Source of the DNA: Burkholderiales bacterium
GTDB taxonomy: Bacteria > Pseudomonadota > Gammaproteobacteria > Burkholderiales > Casimicrobiaceae
Direction: 5' to 3'
Assembly: GCA_016790165.1 (NCBI GenBank)
Contig: JAEUPL010000026.1
Coordinates: 1 to 64,000 of the forward strand
DNA length: 64,000 bases
The translations under genes and the position numbers were made by a program. Below are positions 26,908 to 36,690 of this stretch, one piece after another (the stretch's first letter is position 1; every line of letters starts with the position of its first letter). A model generated the notes under the pieces. That model was not told where the DNA came from. It saw only the letters and a list, made by a program, of their open reading frames with translations, and did no database searches.

Positions 26908-27891
26908 ATGCGCATTGTCGGCGTTTCCATGATGCGCAATGAGGGCGATATCGCTGAGGCATTCGTCCGCCATCACCTGTCGCTGTTTGATCACCTTCTA
27001 ATTCTGGACCACGCCTCGACGGACAGTACAACCGACATTTTGCGGGCACTGGTGGCAGAGGGCTTGCCGCTGACGGTGCATCGCGACGAGTCGCTCGCGT
27101 TTCAACAGGGGCCACGTACCACTGTGCTGGCGCGCGAGGCGTTCCGTACGTTGCGCGCAGACTACGTGTTGCCTGTTGACGCAGACGAGATGCTGCGCAC
27201 CTCGTCGCGCCAGGCGCTCGAGACTTCACTGGCATCAATCCCGGCCGGCCAATGCGGGCAGATCGCGTGGCAAAACTATGTGGTCACGGAGGAGGACGAC
27301 TTCGCGGAACTGAATCCAGTTGCCCGGATCACGCACCGGCCCGCGATTGAACCCAACCCCACGCGCAATGTGGTGCTGACGCCGTACATGATGGGTGACG
27401 AACGATGGGAGGTCGCCCCCGGCAACCACTGGCTCGCGATGCAGACGCACCGGGGCATGTTCGCGGCCAAAATGCAGCCGTTGCCCGATCTGAGCTACGC
27501 CCACTTCGCCATACGGTCTGAAGCACAGCTGCATCAGAAGGTATTTCTCGGCTGGTTATCGGCGCGCCTGCAAAACCCGGCTGCGATTCAGGAAGCCGGT
27601 GCAAGCAATGTGTCGGGTGCGTATTCCTGGCATTGGCGACATCTGTTTGCCGACATGCTGGACCAGCCGCATGTCCCTGTGAAACGCCTGCAGGACTATG
27701 CGCTGCGGCTCTATGTGCATAAGTCGCTCGACGTCGATTCCGCGCAAATCTCCCCCTTGATCAAAGACCCCGTGCCAGCGCCCTATACCCTGCGCTACAC
27801 CTCGCCGTCGGCGGGCTCGGCGCTGGTCAGTCTGGCGCGCTGGACCGACGATTTGCTGACGCGGGTCGGACAGTCGATGTCCCCGTCGTAG
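26908..27891 (+). CDS. Family 2-like glycosyltransferase, tandem copy 1
   Basis: A 327-residue protein of the Glyco_tranf_2_4 (GT2-like) group. The N-terminus VSMMRNEGDIAEAFVRHH is the nucleotide-binding entry, LDHASTDSTTDIL follows, and PVDADEML is the metal-binding DxD. No membrane segment is seen, so it probably works on the cytoplasmic side. The next gene, 6 bp downstream, is a paralogue with roughly 60% identity over the first 130 residues by eye. Acceptor and donor sugars are unknown. Confidence 0.85.
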   Translation: MRIVGVSMMRNEGDIAEAFVRHHLSLFDHLLILDHASTDSTTDILRALVAEGLPLTVHRDESLAFQQGPRTTVLAREAFRTLRADYVLPVDADEMLRTSSRQALETSLASIPAGQCGQIAWQNYVVTEEDDFAELNPVARITHRPAIEPNPTRNVVLTPYMMGDERWEVAPGNHWLAMQTHRGMFAAKMQPLPDLSYAHFAIRSEAQLHQKVFLGWLSARLQNPAAIQEAGASNVSGAYSWHWRHLFADMLDQPHVPVKRLQDYALRLYVHKSLDVDSAQISPLIKDPVPAPYTLRYTSPSAGSALVSLARWTDDLLTRVGQSMSPS

Positions 27892-27897
27892 ACTCAG

Positions 27898-28878
27898 ATG
27901 AAGGTTGTCGTCGTCAGCATGATACGGAACGAGGGTGACATCGTCGAAGCCTTCGTGCGGCATCACGCCCTGCTGGCCGATCACCTGATCGTGCTGGACC
28001 ACGCGTCGACCGACGGCACGGCGAAAGTGCTGCAGTTGCTGGTCAGTGAAGGGTTACCGCTGACCGTACGGCGCGACGACTCATTGACGTTTCAGCAAGG
28101 GCCGAGAACGACAGCGTTGGCGCGAGAAGCCTTTATTGAGTGTGGCGCCGACTACGTGCTTCCGATTGACGCGGACGAGATGCTGCGAGTGGACTCACGC
28201 GATGCGCTGGAGGCCGCGCTGCGCGCGATTCCGCCCGGTTACTCGGGGCACCTGGCCTGGCAGAACTATGTCGTCACGACGAATGACGATCCGGCGGTCG
28301 TTAATCCCGTGGCGCGGATGCAGTTTCGCGCGTCATCGGAGCCCATGCCCGAACGCAAGGTGGTCCTGACGCGCCAAATGCTCGGCGATGATCGTTGGCA
28401 GGTCGCGGCCGGCAATCACTCGCTGGTAATGGAAACGCCGCAGGGCACGCGCACGACACCGATGCATGCGTTGAACGGAGCCATGCTGGCGCACTATCCA
28501 CTGCGATCGCAGGAGCAGGTGCACCAGAAAATCATTCTCGGCTGGCTCTCCACACGCTTGCAGGACCCCGCGGGTTTGGCGTCGGCGAAACAGCTTGTCA
28601 GCAGCAACGAATTCTCCTGGCATTGGCAGCACCTCTTCGCCGACACGTTGCGCGACCCGACCCTGAGCCGCGAACAGTTGCTTGAGTACGCGATGCGGCT
28701 GTACGTTCACAAACGCGCTGACATGATCGCTACCGACTTTGTCCCGCTAGTGGAAGACCCGATCGCGGTGAACTACGCGTTGCGCTACACCAGCGCTTCA
28801 ACGAGCATTGCGCTGACCAGTCTCGCACAATGGACCGACCGCTTGCTCACGCGCCTCTCCGCCATGCCAAACGCATAA
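27898..28878 (+). CDS. Family 2-like glycosyltransferase, tandem copy 2
   Basis: A 326-residue paralogue of the preceding gene with the same order of motifs (SMIRNEGDIVEAFVRHH, LDHASTDGTAKVL, PIDADEML) and a shared C-terminal ending (SLAQWTDRLLTRL here, SLARWTDDLLTRV there). Both copies keep all key residues, so neither looks like a decaying duplicate. The 225-bp gap after it (28879-29103) holds no gene or clear terminator that I can see. Confidence 0.85.
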   Translation: MKVVVVSMIRNEGDIVEAFVRHHALLADHLIVLDHASTDGTAKVLQLLVSEGLPLTVRRDDSLTFQQGPRTTALAREAFIECGADYVLPIDADEMLRVDSRDALEAALRAIPPGYSGHLAWQNYVVTTNDDPAVVNPVARMQFRASSEPMPERKVVLTRQMLGDDRWQVAAGNHSLVMETPQGTRTTPMHALNGAMLAHYPLRSQEQVHQKIILGWLSTRLQDPAGLASAKQLVSSNEFSWHWQHLFADTLRDPTLSREQLLEYAMRLYVHKRADMIATDFVPLVEDPIAVNYALRYTSASTSIALTSLAQWTDRLLTRLSAMPNA

Positions 28879-29103
28879 AACGCTGCAAATTCGCAAAATC
28901 GGATTTTTCCCATCTTCGCAGACGCAACGCGTGTGGCAGCGCAAACCCTTGCGCGGCGCGCCTTCGCGCGATGAGCAATGCTGACGTCATGGTGCGACCG
29001 CGCATCGACTAGAAACTTCCCGTGCTAGAGTGGCAAGAAACAAGAGCCGCGCCGATTGCCGCGCTGCCACGCAATTTCGGAGGTAGACCCGAGCGGCACC
29101 ACG

Positions 29104-31344
29104 ATGTGGTGCGCGGTCTCGGGCGATCAGGTGGACACGCAGTCACGCAACATCGATTTTCCGGTCCGAGGCCCGTTCGCAGAGTGTCGTGACACGATGC
29201 GGGGTCAGGTCGGATTTCGTCTCGACACTGGGCTTGATCGCATCGCGGAAACCATGCGGCACGATGTTGTTTCAGCGCCCGATGCGGAGTCCGCCGAGTC
29301 GCTACGGCAGATGCTCGTGGCGCTGCAGTCGTCGCGCGTGCGGCTGCGCGATGAATTCGTGCGGCAGTTGTTGCTGCGGATCGACCGTCAGGTACCCACT
29401 GAATTGCGTGCTCGGACTGATCGGTCTGCGCATGCGCTTTCGCTGCAGTCGGAGGCGGTCGTTGATGAGTACGTCGCTGCACGCAGTCTCGTGCAGACCA
29501 TTGATTCAGATGCGCTCGACGAGTTGCCGCTGTTTCATCTTCGCCTGACCAAGTTGCTTGGCGCATCGTCGATGCGGCTGCATGAAAATCCGTTTGCCGC
29601 GCCTGCTATCGTTGGCGCCCTAGATGATGCGCTCGTTTCAATCAGCGAGATTTCGCTCGACCTGCGGACGAACGTGTTGCGGCGCCTGTCCAGCGTTGGG
29701 TCGATGGGGTTTCGCACACTGTATGCGCAGCTCAATGCCGTGCTCGCCACCGCCGGGGTCGCCGACAGCACATCGCTACCGCAGCCTGCGGAGGCTCGCG
29801 ACACGGAAACAGCGGCGCCATCGCCGATCAGCAACGCGATCGCCCCGAATTCGAGCCAGGTTGCGCCGCCGCTGGAGTCGTTAACCGACAGCCTGACGCT
29901 GCTGGTGAGTCGGTTGCAGCATGTACTGCCGAAAGTGAACGCGTCGACCGTTACGCCGTCGACGTCAGACTGGCCGACGCTTAACGGCAGCGGTCATGCA
30001 CGCGCTGTTGACCCGATTCGGGGCGCGTTGGGCCTCACGTCCGGTCGAGATGCGGCCCCGGACAACCGCTTGCTCGCCCGGTTGAGTGACGTGCAAGCGC
30101 AGATCGCACTTGCGACTGAGGCGTTGCCCGACTACGTCACGCCGCCCCTTCGCGACGCGGTGCCGGGTTACGCCGATGGCGCGGTATCAGCGATTGACGC
30201 CACGACCATTGAGCTAGTGGCCATGTTGTTCGACTTTGTCTTCGCGCGCCGTGAGTTGGCCGACGAGATCAAGGGCATTCTCGGCCGCCTGCAAATTCCG
30301 ATGCTCAAGGCGGCGATGGTCGACCGCCGTTTTTTTCTGCGCCGCGACCACCCCGCCCGGAACTTGCTGAATCACCTCGCTGATGCGAGCGTAGGATGGC
30401 GGCGCACTGATGAGCAAGCGGAGGTGTTTCTCCAGCGGCTGCAGGACTTGGTCAGCGATATCGTGCGTAACTTTACGGACGATTTGTCCGTCTTCGTCTC
30501 GGCACGTAGCGAGTTCGACAGCTGGGTTGCCGTGCTTGAGGCGGATCACGCGCAGCAACAAGTTGCCAGTGAGCGCGAAGCCGAAGCGGCGGATCGACTG
30601 GCACAGTGCGCGGCTGCAATGCGTCAGCGACTGGACGAGCGTGTGACGGGCTTCGCGCTGCCTGCGGATGCGCGCGATTTCGTTTACGGCGTCTGGCAGC
30701 CCGTGCTGGCGCACACGGCTGCCGAATTCGGAGAAGATAGCGCCGAGGTGGACGACGGTCTGGGTACGCTGGACGAATTGATCTGGAGCGTTTTGCCGAA
30801 GGACGACGCGCAGTCGCGTGCGCTGCTGACCCAACGCCTGCCGCCACTGGTGCGCCATCTGCGCGAGCGCACGGTGGCAGTGAGCTCCGCGGAAGTCGCC
30901 GGAATGTGGCTGGATCGCCTGTTTGGCATCCATGCCGGTTTGCTGCGTGGCGCGACGCCCGAGTACGTGCCAATGCTGATGGAGGTCGTGGCGGAACAGA
31001 CTGAGGATCGCCCCTATCTGGCCGTGATGGAGCAACTGCAGCGCGGGCAATGGGTTGAATTCGACGACTCGGTGGTTGACGATGTTGACGCCGGGGCGCT
31101 GACGTATGCGAGGTTGACCTGGATCAGCCCCCGGCGCACCACCTACCTGTTCACCACGCGCTCGGTCGGTCGAGCGCGAATCGTTTCATCCGCCGATTTG
31201 CTGCAACGCCTCCGCAACGGCTCTGCCCGGTTGCTTGACGCTGAGCCGATTGTTGACCAGGCGCTAAAGGCGATGTTCGGCACCGACGCCACCCAACTTG
31301 AACTTGCCAGCAAGCAGGTCCCCGCCGTGGCTACGGTCGCGTAG
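29104..31344 (+). CDS. DUF1631 domain protein
   Basis: A 746-residue soluble protein of the DUF1631 family, common in beta- and gammaproteobacteria and of unknown function. It is mostly helical; the middle has RELADEIKGILGRLQIPMLKAA and the end has a PilZ-like barrel segment (LTYARLTWISPRRTTYLFTTR). A PilZ-like end hints at nucleotide or effector binding, but the RxxxR motif for cyclic di-GMP is not evident. The ATG at 29104 was chosen over an upstream TTG because it lies nearer the GGAGG at 29081, though spacing is long either way. Confidence 0.8.
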   Translation: MWCAVSGDQVDTQSRNIDFPVRGPFAECRDTMRGQVGFRLDTGLDRIAETMRHDVVSAPDAESAESLRQMLVALQSSRVRLRDEFVRQLLLRIDRQVPTELRARTDRSAHALSLQSEAVVDEYVAARSLVQTIDSDALDELPLFHLRLTKLLGASSMRLHENPFAAPAIVGALDDALVSISEISLDLRTNVLRRLSSVGSMGFRTLYAQLNAVLATAGVADSTSLPQPAEARDTETAAPSPISNAIAPNSSQVAPPLESLTDSLTLLVSRLQHVLPKVNASTVTPSTSDWPTLNGSGHARAVDPIRGALGLTSGRDAAPDNRLLARLSDVQAQIALATEALPDYVTPPLRDAVPGYADGAVSAIDATTIELVAMLFDFVFARRELADEIKGILGRLQIPMLKAAMVDRRFFLRRDHPARNLLNHLADASVGWRRTDEQAEVFLQRLQDLVSDIVRNFTDDLSVFVSARSEFDSWVAVLEADHAQQQVASEREAEAADRLAQCAAAMRQRLDERVTGFALPADARDFVYGVWQPVLAHTAAEFGEDSAEVDDGLGTLDELIWSVLPKDDAQSRALLTQRLPPLVRHLRERTVAVSSAEVAGMWLDRLFGIHAGLLRGATPEYVPMLMEVVAEQTEDRPYLAVMEQLQRGQWVEFDDSVVDDVDAGALTYARLTWISPRRTTYLFTTRSVGRARIVSSADLLQRLRNGSARLLDAEPIVDQALKAMFGTDATQLELASKQVPAVATVA

Positions 31345-31528
31345 CAGGCTGCTGAAATAATTCACGCGGCGTGCAGAATCGCAGCCTCAAACGCATGGTT
31401 GCGTTGGTTCCTGACCATCGCGACGGCTATGGACTGCAAAACCACCTTGCACTGCGCCGAATCTGTATTCCTGTCCGTCCGCGCACGTACTGCTGCAGTC
31501 TGCCAGCCCCCACGCGTCGGAGGAAGGC

Positions 31529-32563
31529 CTACGCCTGACCAAAAAATCCTTCGGTGTGGATCAGTGGTTGCGGCGCCCCGAGCGCTTTGGCCGCGATGAC
31601 GCAGTCGTCCACGAATGCGGTGCTGCCGGCGACGAATACGCTGTGCCGGCTGAGGTCGGGGAAGTAGTCGCCGAGGATCGCTGGAATGCGCCCACGCGCC
31701 GCGCCGCTCAGCACGCCGCGAGTTAGTGTCGGCAGATAGCGGAAGTTCGGGTAGCGCATTTCCCAATACCGCATCAATCCGCGGTCGTACAGTTCATCGG
31801 CTTCGCGCGCCGAAAACATCAACGTGACGGGCTGCTTGAAGCCGCGACGCAATGCAGCATCGGTCAAGGAGAGGATCGGCGCGAGGCCGGAACCGGCAGC
31901 GAGGCAGAGTACGGCGGTGTCGACGGATGGGTCGCCAATGAAGGTGCCATGCGGCCCCGAAAAGCGCAGCGTGTCGCCGAGCTGCACTTCGTCGTGCAGC
32001 CAGCGGCTCGTGCGACCGCTGTCCGGTTGCGCGGTATCAGCAGCTACTCGCGTGACCTGCAATCGCAACTCGCCATCCGGGCGTGGCGCATTGGCGATGG
32101 AGTAGGAGCGCACCGGCGCGCCACGACCGGGGTCACCCAACTGCACGTACTGTCCCGGCCAGAATCGCATCGCTTCGCCCAGTGGTCGCAGCACAAATTC
32201 GGTGATGTGTGGCGTCCGTGCGATGCGATCCACGAGCACGGCGTACTGCGAGTCGCGTGGCGGGAACAGCTTGGGCTTGGCGTCTTCGGTACCCCATTCG
32301 ATTTCCAGCACGTCGGACAGCGGCTTGGCCATGCACATGAGGCCGTAGCCCTGATGCCGCTCCTCGGGCGAAAGTGCCATGTCGAGCACGAAGCCCTGAT
32401 CGAACTGTCCGGTTCGCACCTTGACCTTGCACTCGCCGCAGGCGCCGGCGCGGCAGTTGTTCGGCAGCGCGTATCCGGCGCGCTCCAGCGCCACGAGGAC
32501 GGTGTCTCCATCCTCGCAGGCGACCGTCCGCCCGGACGGGTACAGCTTGATGTGTTGCGGCAT
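31529..32563 (-). CDS. Ferredoxin-NAD(P)H reductase with N-terminal 2Fe-2S domain
   Basis: A 344-residue electron-transfer protein. The plant-type ferredoxin domain has Cys37, Cys42, Cys45 and Cys77 (CRAGACGEC...C). The FAD domain shows the RSYSIAN flavin motif and the NAD(P) domain CLAAGSGLAPILSL, ending in FVAGSTAFVDDC. The family is like BenC, PaaE and XylA reductases that feed mono- or dioxygenases. It lies 23 bp downstream of a diiron protein gene and is almost certainly its redox partner. The start was placed at ATG 32563. The 184-bp gap after it holds no gene I can support. Confidence 0.9.
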   Translation of the reverse strand: MPQHIKLYPSGRTVACEDGDTVLVALERAGYALPNNCRAGACGECKVKVRTGQFDQGFVLDMALSPEERHQGYGLMCMAKPLSDVLEIEWGTEDAKPKLFPPRDSQYAVLVDRIARTPHITEFVLRPLGEAMRFWPGQYVQLGDPGRGAPVRSYSIANAPRPDGELRLQVTRVAADTAQPDSGRTSRWLHDEVQLGDTLRFSGPHGTFIGDPSVDTAVLCLAAGSGLAPILSLTDAALRRGFKQPVTLMFSAREADELYDRGLMRYWEMRYPNFRYLPTLTRGVLSGAARGRIPAILGDYFPDLSRHSVFVAGSTAFVDDCVIAAKALGAPQPLIHTEGFFGQA

Positions 32564-32586
32564 GCGGTATTCGCGGCGTCCGGCGG

Positions 32587-33609
32587 TCAAAACACGGGGA
32601 TGATGTCTTCCATCTCGACGTCACTGATTTCCTGCCCCGTGATGCCCACCTCGGGGATGGCAGGGAAGGGGATGCCGTACTTGTCGAGCACCCCTTTGAG
32701 GTTCAGGATCGCGGCGCGCCAGTTGTTTTTCTTCGCTTCGTAGCCCGGGATGGCAAAGCCGGCCTTGCGGGCAATCTCTTCGCCTTCGCGCTGGTTCGCG
32801 ATGAAATCCTCGGGCAAATCCCAAAATTCCATCGGTGGCTCGAACAGCACGGCGGAGAGGAACAGGTAGCCGGCACGAATCTGTTTGGTGATCGTGCTGC
32901 GATCCACCGGCGCGAGTTTCGGATAGTCGCGTTCCATGAGCGACATGCAGATGCCCATGTGCCGACCTTCGTCCTTGCCGATATTGCGAAAGGCCTCTTT
33001 GAAGACCGGCTCGGTGCAGGCGGCAGCCATCTGGTGAAAGATGGTCGCCGCGGCGATCTCGCCCATCAGGAACGAGCTGAACAGCACGGCGAGGCTGTAT
33101 TTCGGCACCGCAGCCTTGTAGCCGGTCCAGTAGCGGCCGCCATTGAAGTAAAGCCATTTGGCGTTTTTCTGCAGGCGCTTGCCAAGATCGGTTTTCGGCT
33201 CGTAGGTGATGGGATCAGGATGTTCGAGGAATTTGGTGATCGCAAGCCCGCACATCTGCTCGTGGTTCTGCTCGTCGCGTGTCACGCTGAAGAAGCAGCG
33301 GCGAACGGCGTCTTCCTCGTGCGCTTCGTACGTCTTGATGAACGCGGACGCGAAGACGGGCGGCGCCGAGGCGTCGAACACCGAGAGCAGCGTCCACCAG
33401 TAGGCGATCGCCTCGCGCTGCTCCCACGTGTACTTGCTCGCGTTGAAGGTGTCCCACGGCAACTTTTTCGGATCCCACACGTCGCGCTGCGACGCGTCCC
33501 AAATCTCCTCTAGCTTTTTGGTGTGGGCATGCCACGACAGCGGGTAGACGTTGGGCTGGTCAATCGCGGGTGGCAGCTCCATCCGCTGGGCAAATTTTTC
33601 CTTGTTCAT
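32587..33609 (-). CDS. Putative diiron oxygenase (ferritin/R2-like)
   Basis: A 340-residue four-helix-bundle protein. Likely iron ligands are Asp79, Glu113 and His116 (DEQNH), Glu184 (LMGEIAAATIFHQ), Glu214 and His217 (DEGRH); the spacing resembles ribonucleotide reductase R2. Together with the adjacent ferredoxin reductase it looks like a two-component hydroxylase or desaturase, substrate unknown. GGAGGAG precedes the ATG. A TetR-type palindrome lies about 60 bp upstream, suggesting induction by a small hydrophobic ligand. I cannot assign it to benzoyl-CoA, phenylacetyl-CoA or acyl desaturase enzymes. Confidence 0.82.
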   Translation of the reverse strand: MNKEKFAQRMELPPAIDQPNVYPLSWHAHTKKLEEIWDASQRDVWDPKKLPWDTFNASKYTWEQREAIAYWWTLLSVFDASAPPVFASAFIKTYEAHEEDAVRRCFFSVTRDEQNHEQMCGLAITKFLEHPDPITYEPKTDLGKRLQKNAKWLYFNGGRYWTGYKAAVPKYSLAVLFSSFLMGEIAAATIFHQMAAACTEPVFKEAFRNIGKDEGRHMGICMSLMERDYPKLAPVDRSTITKQIRAGYLFLSAVLFEPPMEFWDLPEDFIANQREGEEIARKAGFAIPGYEAKKNNWRAAILNLKGVLDKYGIPFPAIPEVGITGQEISDVEMEDIIPVF

Positions 33610-33667
33610 GGCACGGGCTCCTCCAGGTGGTTCATCACGACGCGACCGGACGATGAAACATTACCGA

Positions 33668-33683
33668 CTGACCGGTCGGTCAG
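33668..33683. promoter_or_regulatory. TetR-type palindrome upstream of the diiron gene pair
   Basis: CTGACCG-GT-CGGTCAG, perfect 7-bp arms, with an overlapping inverted pair ACCGAC/GTCGGT at 33663-33680. Such ACCGACCGGTCGGT-like palindromes are common TetR operators. No TetR gene lies in the window, so the regulator is unlinked. Confidence 0.65.
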
Positions 33684-33747
33684 CAAAGAGCCCGAATGAC
33701 ATCAGAAACCACGACGCGGTTTCTTGCGCCAGATCAAGAATCGCCGA

Positions 33748-34752
33748 TCAGCCGGCGGTCGCGACCACGCCGTCGGCCTGTCGGTCCGCGTGGTACGAGC
33801 TGCGCACCATCGCGCCCACGGCGGCGTGCTTGAAGCCCATCGCGTAGGCCTCTCGCTCGAACATCGCGAAGGTGTCGGGATGCACGTAGCGCAGCACCGG
33901 CAGGTGATCCTTTGACGGTTGCAGGTACTGCCCGATAGTGAGCATGTCGATCTGATGCTCACGCATGTCGCGCATGACGGCGAGAATTTCTTCATCGGTC
34001 TCGCCCAGCCCGACCATCAATCCACTCTTGGTCGGTACCTGGGGAATCTTCAGCTTGAAGTCGCGCAGCAGCGCCAGTGAGTGCGCGTAGTCCGAGCCCG
34101 GCCGTGCCTGTTTGTAGAGGCGCGGCACGGTTTCGAGGTTGTGGTTCATCACGTCCGGCGGTGCGACTTCAAGGATGGCGAGTGCGCGGTCCACGCGACC
34201 CCGAAAATCCGGCACCAGCACCTCAATCTGCGTGTGCGGCGACTGCTCGCGCACCTGCCGGATGCACTCGACGAAGTGCCCGGCGCCGCCGTCGCGCAGA
34301 TCGTCGCGATCCACGCTCGTGATCACCACGTACTTGAGTTTCAGTGCCGCGATCGTTTTGGCCAGATTCCTCGGCTCGTCGACATCGAGCGGATTCGGCC
34401 GCCCGTGGCCGACATCGCAGAACGGACAGCGCCGGGTGCAGATGTCGCCCATGATCATGAAGGTCGCGGTGCCCTTGCCGAAACACTCACCGATATTCGG
34501 GCAGCTCGCTTCTTCGCACACCGAATACAGCTTGTGTTCGCGCAGGATCTTCTTGATCTCGCCAAAGCGTGCCGCGTGCTCGCCAGTCGGCGCCTTCACG
34601 CGAATCCATTCCGGTTTGCGCAGCGTCGGTGCGCTCACCACCTTGATCGGAATGCGCGAGGTCTTGCCTTCGCCTTTGTGTTTAACACCCGCCGCATTGT
34701 TGACGGCAGGCGTGTCCGCCGCGTTTGCCGGAGAGGAAGATTCAGATTGCAT
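33748..34752 (-). CDS. lipA: Lipoyl synthase
   Basis: Radical SAM enzyme (334 residues) inserting two sulfurs into octanoyl-protein. The auxiliary cluster cysteines are in [12 protein letters not shown], the SAM cluster in CTRRCPFC, and the C-terminal RSSY serine ligand is in VRSSYHAD. The N-terminal 35 residues are a low-complexity extension rich in Ala, Asn and Ser, common in betaproteobacteria. It lies 144 bp downstream of lipB, with repeat copy A filling the gap. Confidence 0.97.
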   Translation of the reverse strand: MQSESSSPANAADTPAVNNAAGVKHKGEGKTSRIPIKVVSAPTLRKPEWIRVKAPTGEHAARFGEIKKILREHKLYSVCEEASCPNIGECFGKGTATFMIMGDICTRRCPFCDVGHGRPNPLDVDEPRNLAKTIAALKLKYVVITSVDRDDLRDGGAGHFVECIRQVREQSPHTQIEVLVPDFRGRVDRALAILEVAPPDVMNHNLETVPRLYKQARPGSDYAHSLALLRDFKLKIPQVPTKSGLMVGLGETDEEILAVMRDMREHQIDMLTIGQYLQPSKDHLPVLRYVHPDTFAMFEREAYAMGFKHAAVGAMVRSSYHADRQADGVVATAG

Positions 34753-34797
34753 GGCGCAATTTTCTCACCGGCCAGATGACCTCGGTTCGCCGCCCGT

Positions 34798-34917
34798 ACA
34801 GCTTTTCCGCTCCAGCGACAGCGGAACGGACGCTAGAACCGTGAAAATAGCAAAGTCAACATCGTCGCAAATCGACCTGCAACGACCGCCGGCCGGTCAC
34901 GAAGCCGCTAAAGCTGT
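34798..34917 (+). repeat. 120-bp intergenic palindromic repeat, copy A
   Basis: Starts ACAGCTTTTCCG and ends CTAAAGCTGT, so its ends are inverted. It fills most of the lipB-lipA gap and overlaps the last lipB codons. Matches copy C (54679-54798) at ACAGCTTTTCCG, AGCGACAGC and AACGACCG with identical spacing overall. Confidence 0.75.
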
Positions 34918-35526
34918 TAGCGACAGCGTCAGCGCATCGGCCAATGTTCGAGCCACGGTCGCAGTGTCCGCGCCGGCCGCAAGCGCGGAAAGCTGCGTCA
35001 CCGCCAGACCGCTGTAGCCGCACGGATTGATGCAGGCAAACGGCGCCAGATCCATCGCCACGTTGAACGCCACGCCGTGATAGGTGCAGCCATTGCGTAC
35101 CTTGAGGCCGAGGGACGCAATCTTGGCCTCGCCCTCGCGACGGCGCACATACACCCCCGGCGCATCGCGTTTGCCATAGCCCTCGACGCCATGCGCTGCG
35201 AGCACCGCAATCACCGCGTTCTCGATGCGTTGCACCAGTTCGCGCACGCCGTAGCCCGCGCGGCGCAAATCGAGCAGCACGTAGACCATGGCCTGCCCCG
35301 GCCCGTGATAGGTGATCTGGCCACCGCGGTCGGTTTGCACGACGGGGATCTGCTCCGGATTCAGCAGCAGGTGCTCCGCTTTGCCGGCAATGCCCTGCGT
35401 AAACACCGGATCGTGCTCGACGATCCAGAGCTCGTCCTCGGTGTCCTTGCTGCGCGCGTCAGTGAACGCACGCATGGCCTCCCACGTCGCCTGATAGTCG
35501 ACGCGACCGAGGGTGCGGATCAACAT
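34897..35526 (-). CDS. lipB: Octanoyl-[acyl-carrier-protein]:protein transferase
   Basis: Transfers octanoate from ACP to lipoyl domains (209 residues), before LipA acts. The conserved [12 protein letters not shown], the catalytic Lys in KIASLGLKV and Cys in [10 protein letters not shown] are all present. It starts 4 bp after the YbeD-like gene and belongs to the dacC-dat-ybeD-lipB-lipA run. The final codons overlap the 120-bp repeat, which therefore encodes the C-terminal tail. Confidence 0.97.
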   Translation of the reverse strand: MLIRTLGRVDYQATWEAMRAFTDARSKDTEDELWIVEHDPVFTQGIAGKAEHLLLNPEQIPVVQTDRGGQITYHGPGQAMVYVLLDLRRAGYGVRELVQRIENAVIAVLAAHGVEGYGKRDAPGVYVRRREGEAKIASLGLKVRNGCTYHGVAFNVAMDLAPFACINPCGYSGLAVTQLSALAAGADTATVARTLADALTLSLTALAAS

Positions 35527-35530
35527 GGGT

Positions 35531-35833
35531 TCACAACGCCCAGACGATGTCCGGGTGCTCGGTCAGCTCGCGATACAGCGCGTCGAGCTGCGCCTTGGAC
35601 GTCGCGGTAAAGCTCACCGACACGGCGAGGTACTTGCCGCCCCTGGACTCGCGCACGGTGACCGTCGTCTCGTCGAAGTCGTGCACGTGACGACGCACGA
35701 TCTCGATGACTGTACCCTCCAGTGCGACCGAGCTCTTGCCCGCGATCTTGAGCGGATAGGTGGTCGGAAAGACGAAATTCGTCTCCGGCGCGCTACCGCC
35801 AGCGCCCGGTGGCGGCGTGCCGTTGGCGCTCAT
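35531..35833 (-). CDS. ybeD: YbeD-like DUF493 protein
   Basis: A 100-residue small alpha/beta protein of the DUF493 (YbeD) family, function unknown but conserved beside lipB in many proteobacteria. The core [20 protein letters not shown] and [20 protein letters not shown] are recognisable. ATG 35833 overlaps the aminotransferase stop (ATGA). A putative allosteric or ligand-binding role has been suggested for the fold; nothing here adds to that. Confidence 0.9.
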   Translation of the reverse strand: MSANGTPPPGAGGSAPETNFVFPTTYPLKIAGKSSVALEGTVIEIVRRHVHDFDETTVTVRESRGGKYLAVSVSFTATSKAQLDALYRELTEHPDIVWAL

Positions 35834-36690
35834 GTCCGCGCACCTTCGCCGTGCATGTCGGCCTGCATCAACGGGAACATCTTCTTGAACATCGGTCCCG
35901 GCTTGCCCTTGTGCGCGACGTTGCCAACCGGTTTGTCGTCTAGGGTAGTGATGGCGAGCACGCCCTTGCTGGACGATGACAACCACATCTCGTCGGCGGC
36001 CCACATCTCGGCCTCCGGAATCGGCCGCACCTCCAGCTTGAAGCCGTGACGCTTCGCCAAATCAAACACACCATCGAGCGTGACGCCGCCAAGGATGTGG
36101 TTGTCCTTGGGCGGCGAGACGATGGTGTCGCCAAACACGCAAAACACATTCGACGCCGAGGCTTCGGTCATGAAGCCGTCGCGAATCATCACCACCTCGA
36201 CACCACCGTGCTCGGTGGCGTGCTGCTTGGCAAGCACGTTGCCGAGCAGCGAAATGCTCTTGATGTGGCAACGGTGCCAGCGCGTGTCGGGGAAGGTGTA
36301 GCACGGCACGCCATTGTCGATCTGCTCCGCAGTGAGCTTGGGCAGCGGGTTCGACATCATGAACACCGTCGGCTCCACCTCTTTCGGGAAACTGTGGTCA
36401 CGCTTGGCCACTCCGCGCGTGATCTGCCAGTACACGCCCTGATCGCCGGGGCCATTGCGGCGTGCCGCCTCAAGCACGAGCTCAGTCCATCGAGCGTTGC
36501 TGTACGGGTTTTTCAGCCCGATTTCCCTGCACGAATTGTCAAGCCGCGTGAGGTGACCTTCAATCCGATAGGGCTTGCCGTTGACGACGGGCACGTACTC
36601 GTAAACGCCATCGCCAAAGATGAAGCCGCGATCGAGCACGCTGATCTTTGCGTCTTCGACAGGCATCCACTCGCCATTGAGGTAAATCAC
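35830..36690 (-). CDS. dat: D-amino acid aminotransferase (class IV, PLP)
   Basis: A 286-residue fold-IV aminotransferase interconverting D-alanine and D-glutamate or related pairs. It begins VIYLNGEWMPVEDAKISVLDRGF; the PLP Lys lies in HIKSISLLGNVLAKQ and EASASNVFCV binds the cofactor phosphate region. The GTG start is preceded by AAAGGA and overlaps the dacC stop (GTGA); a longer frame would run into dacC. Branched-chain or aminodeoxychorismate activity is less likely given the neighbours, but not excluded. Confidence 0.9.
   Translation of the reverse strand: MIYLNGEWMPVEDAKISVLDRGFIFGDGVYEYVPVVNGKPYRIEGHLTRLDNSCREIGLKNPYSNARWTELVLEAARRNGPGDQGVYWQITRGVAKRDHSFPKEVEPTVFMMSNPLPKLTAEQIDNGVPCYTFPDTRWHRCHIKSISLLGNVLAKQHATEHGGVEVVMIRDGFMTEASASNVFCVFGDTIVSPPKDNHILGGVTLDGVFDLAKRHGFKLEVRPIPEAEMWAADEMWLSSSSKGVLAITTLDDKPVGNVAHKGKPGPMFKKMFPLMQADMHGEGART

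Noticed and set aside
31362-31766. Open frame antisense to the ferredoxin reductase end, reaching into the 31.35-31.53 kb gap
   Set aside because: Most of it lies over a well-supported gene in another frame, it is rich in Arg and Pro as shadows usually are, and the part in the gap matches nothing I know.
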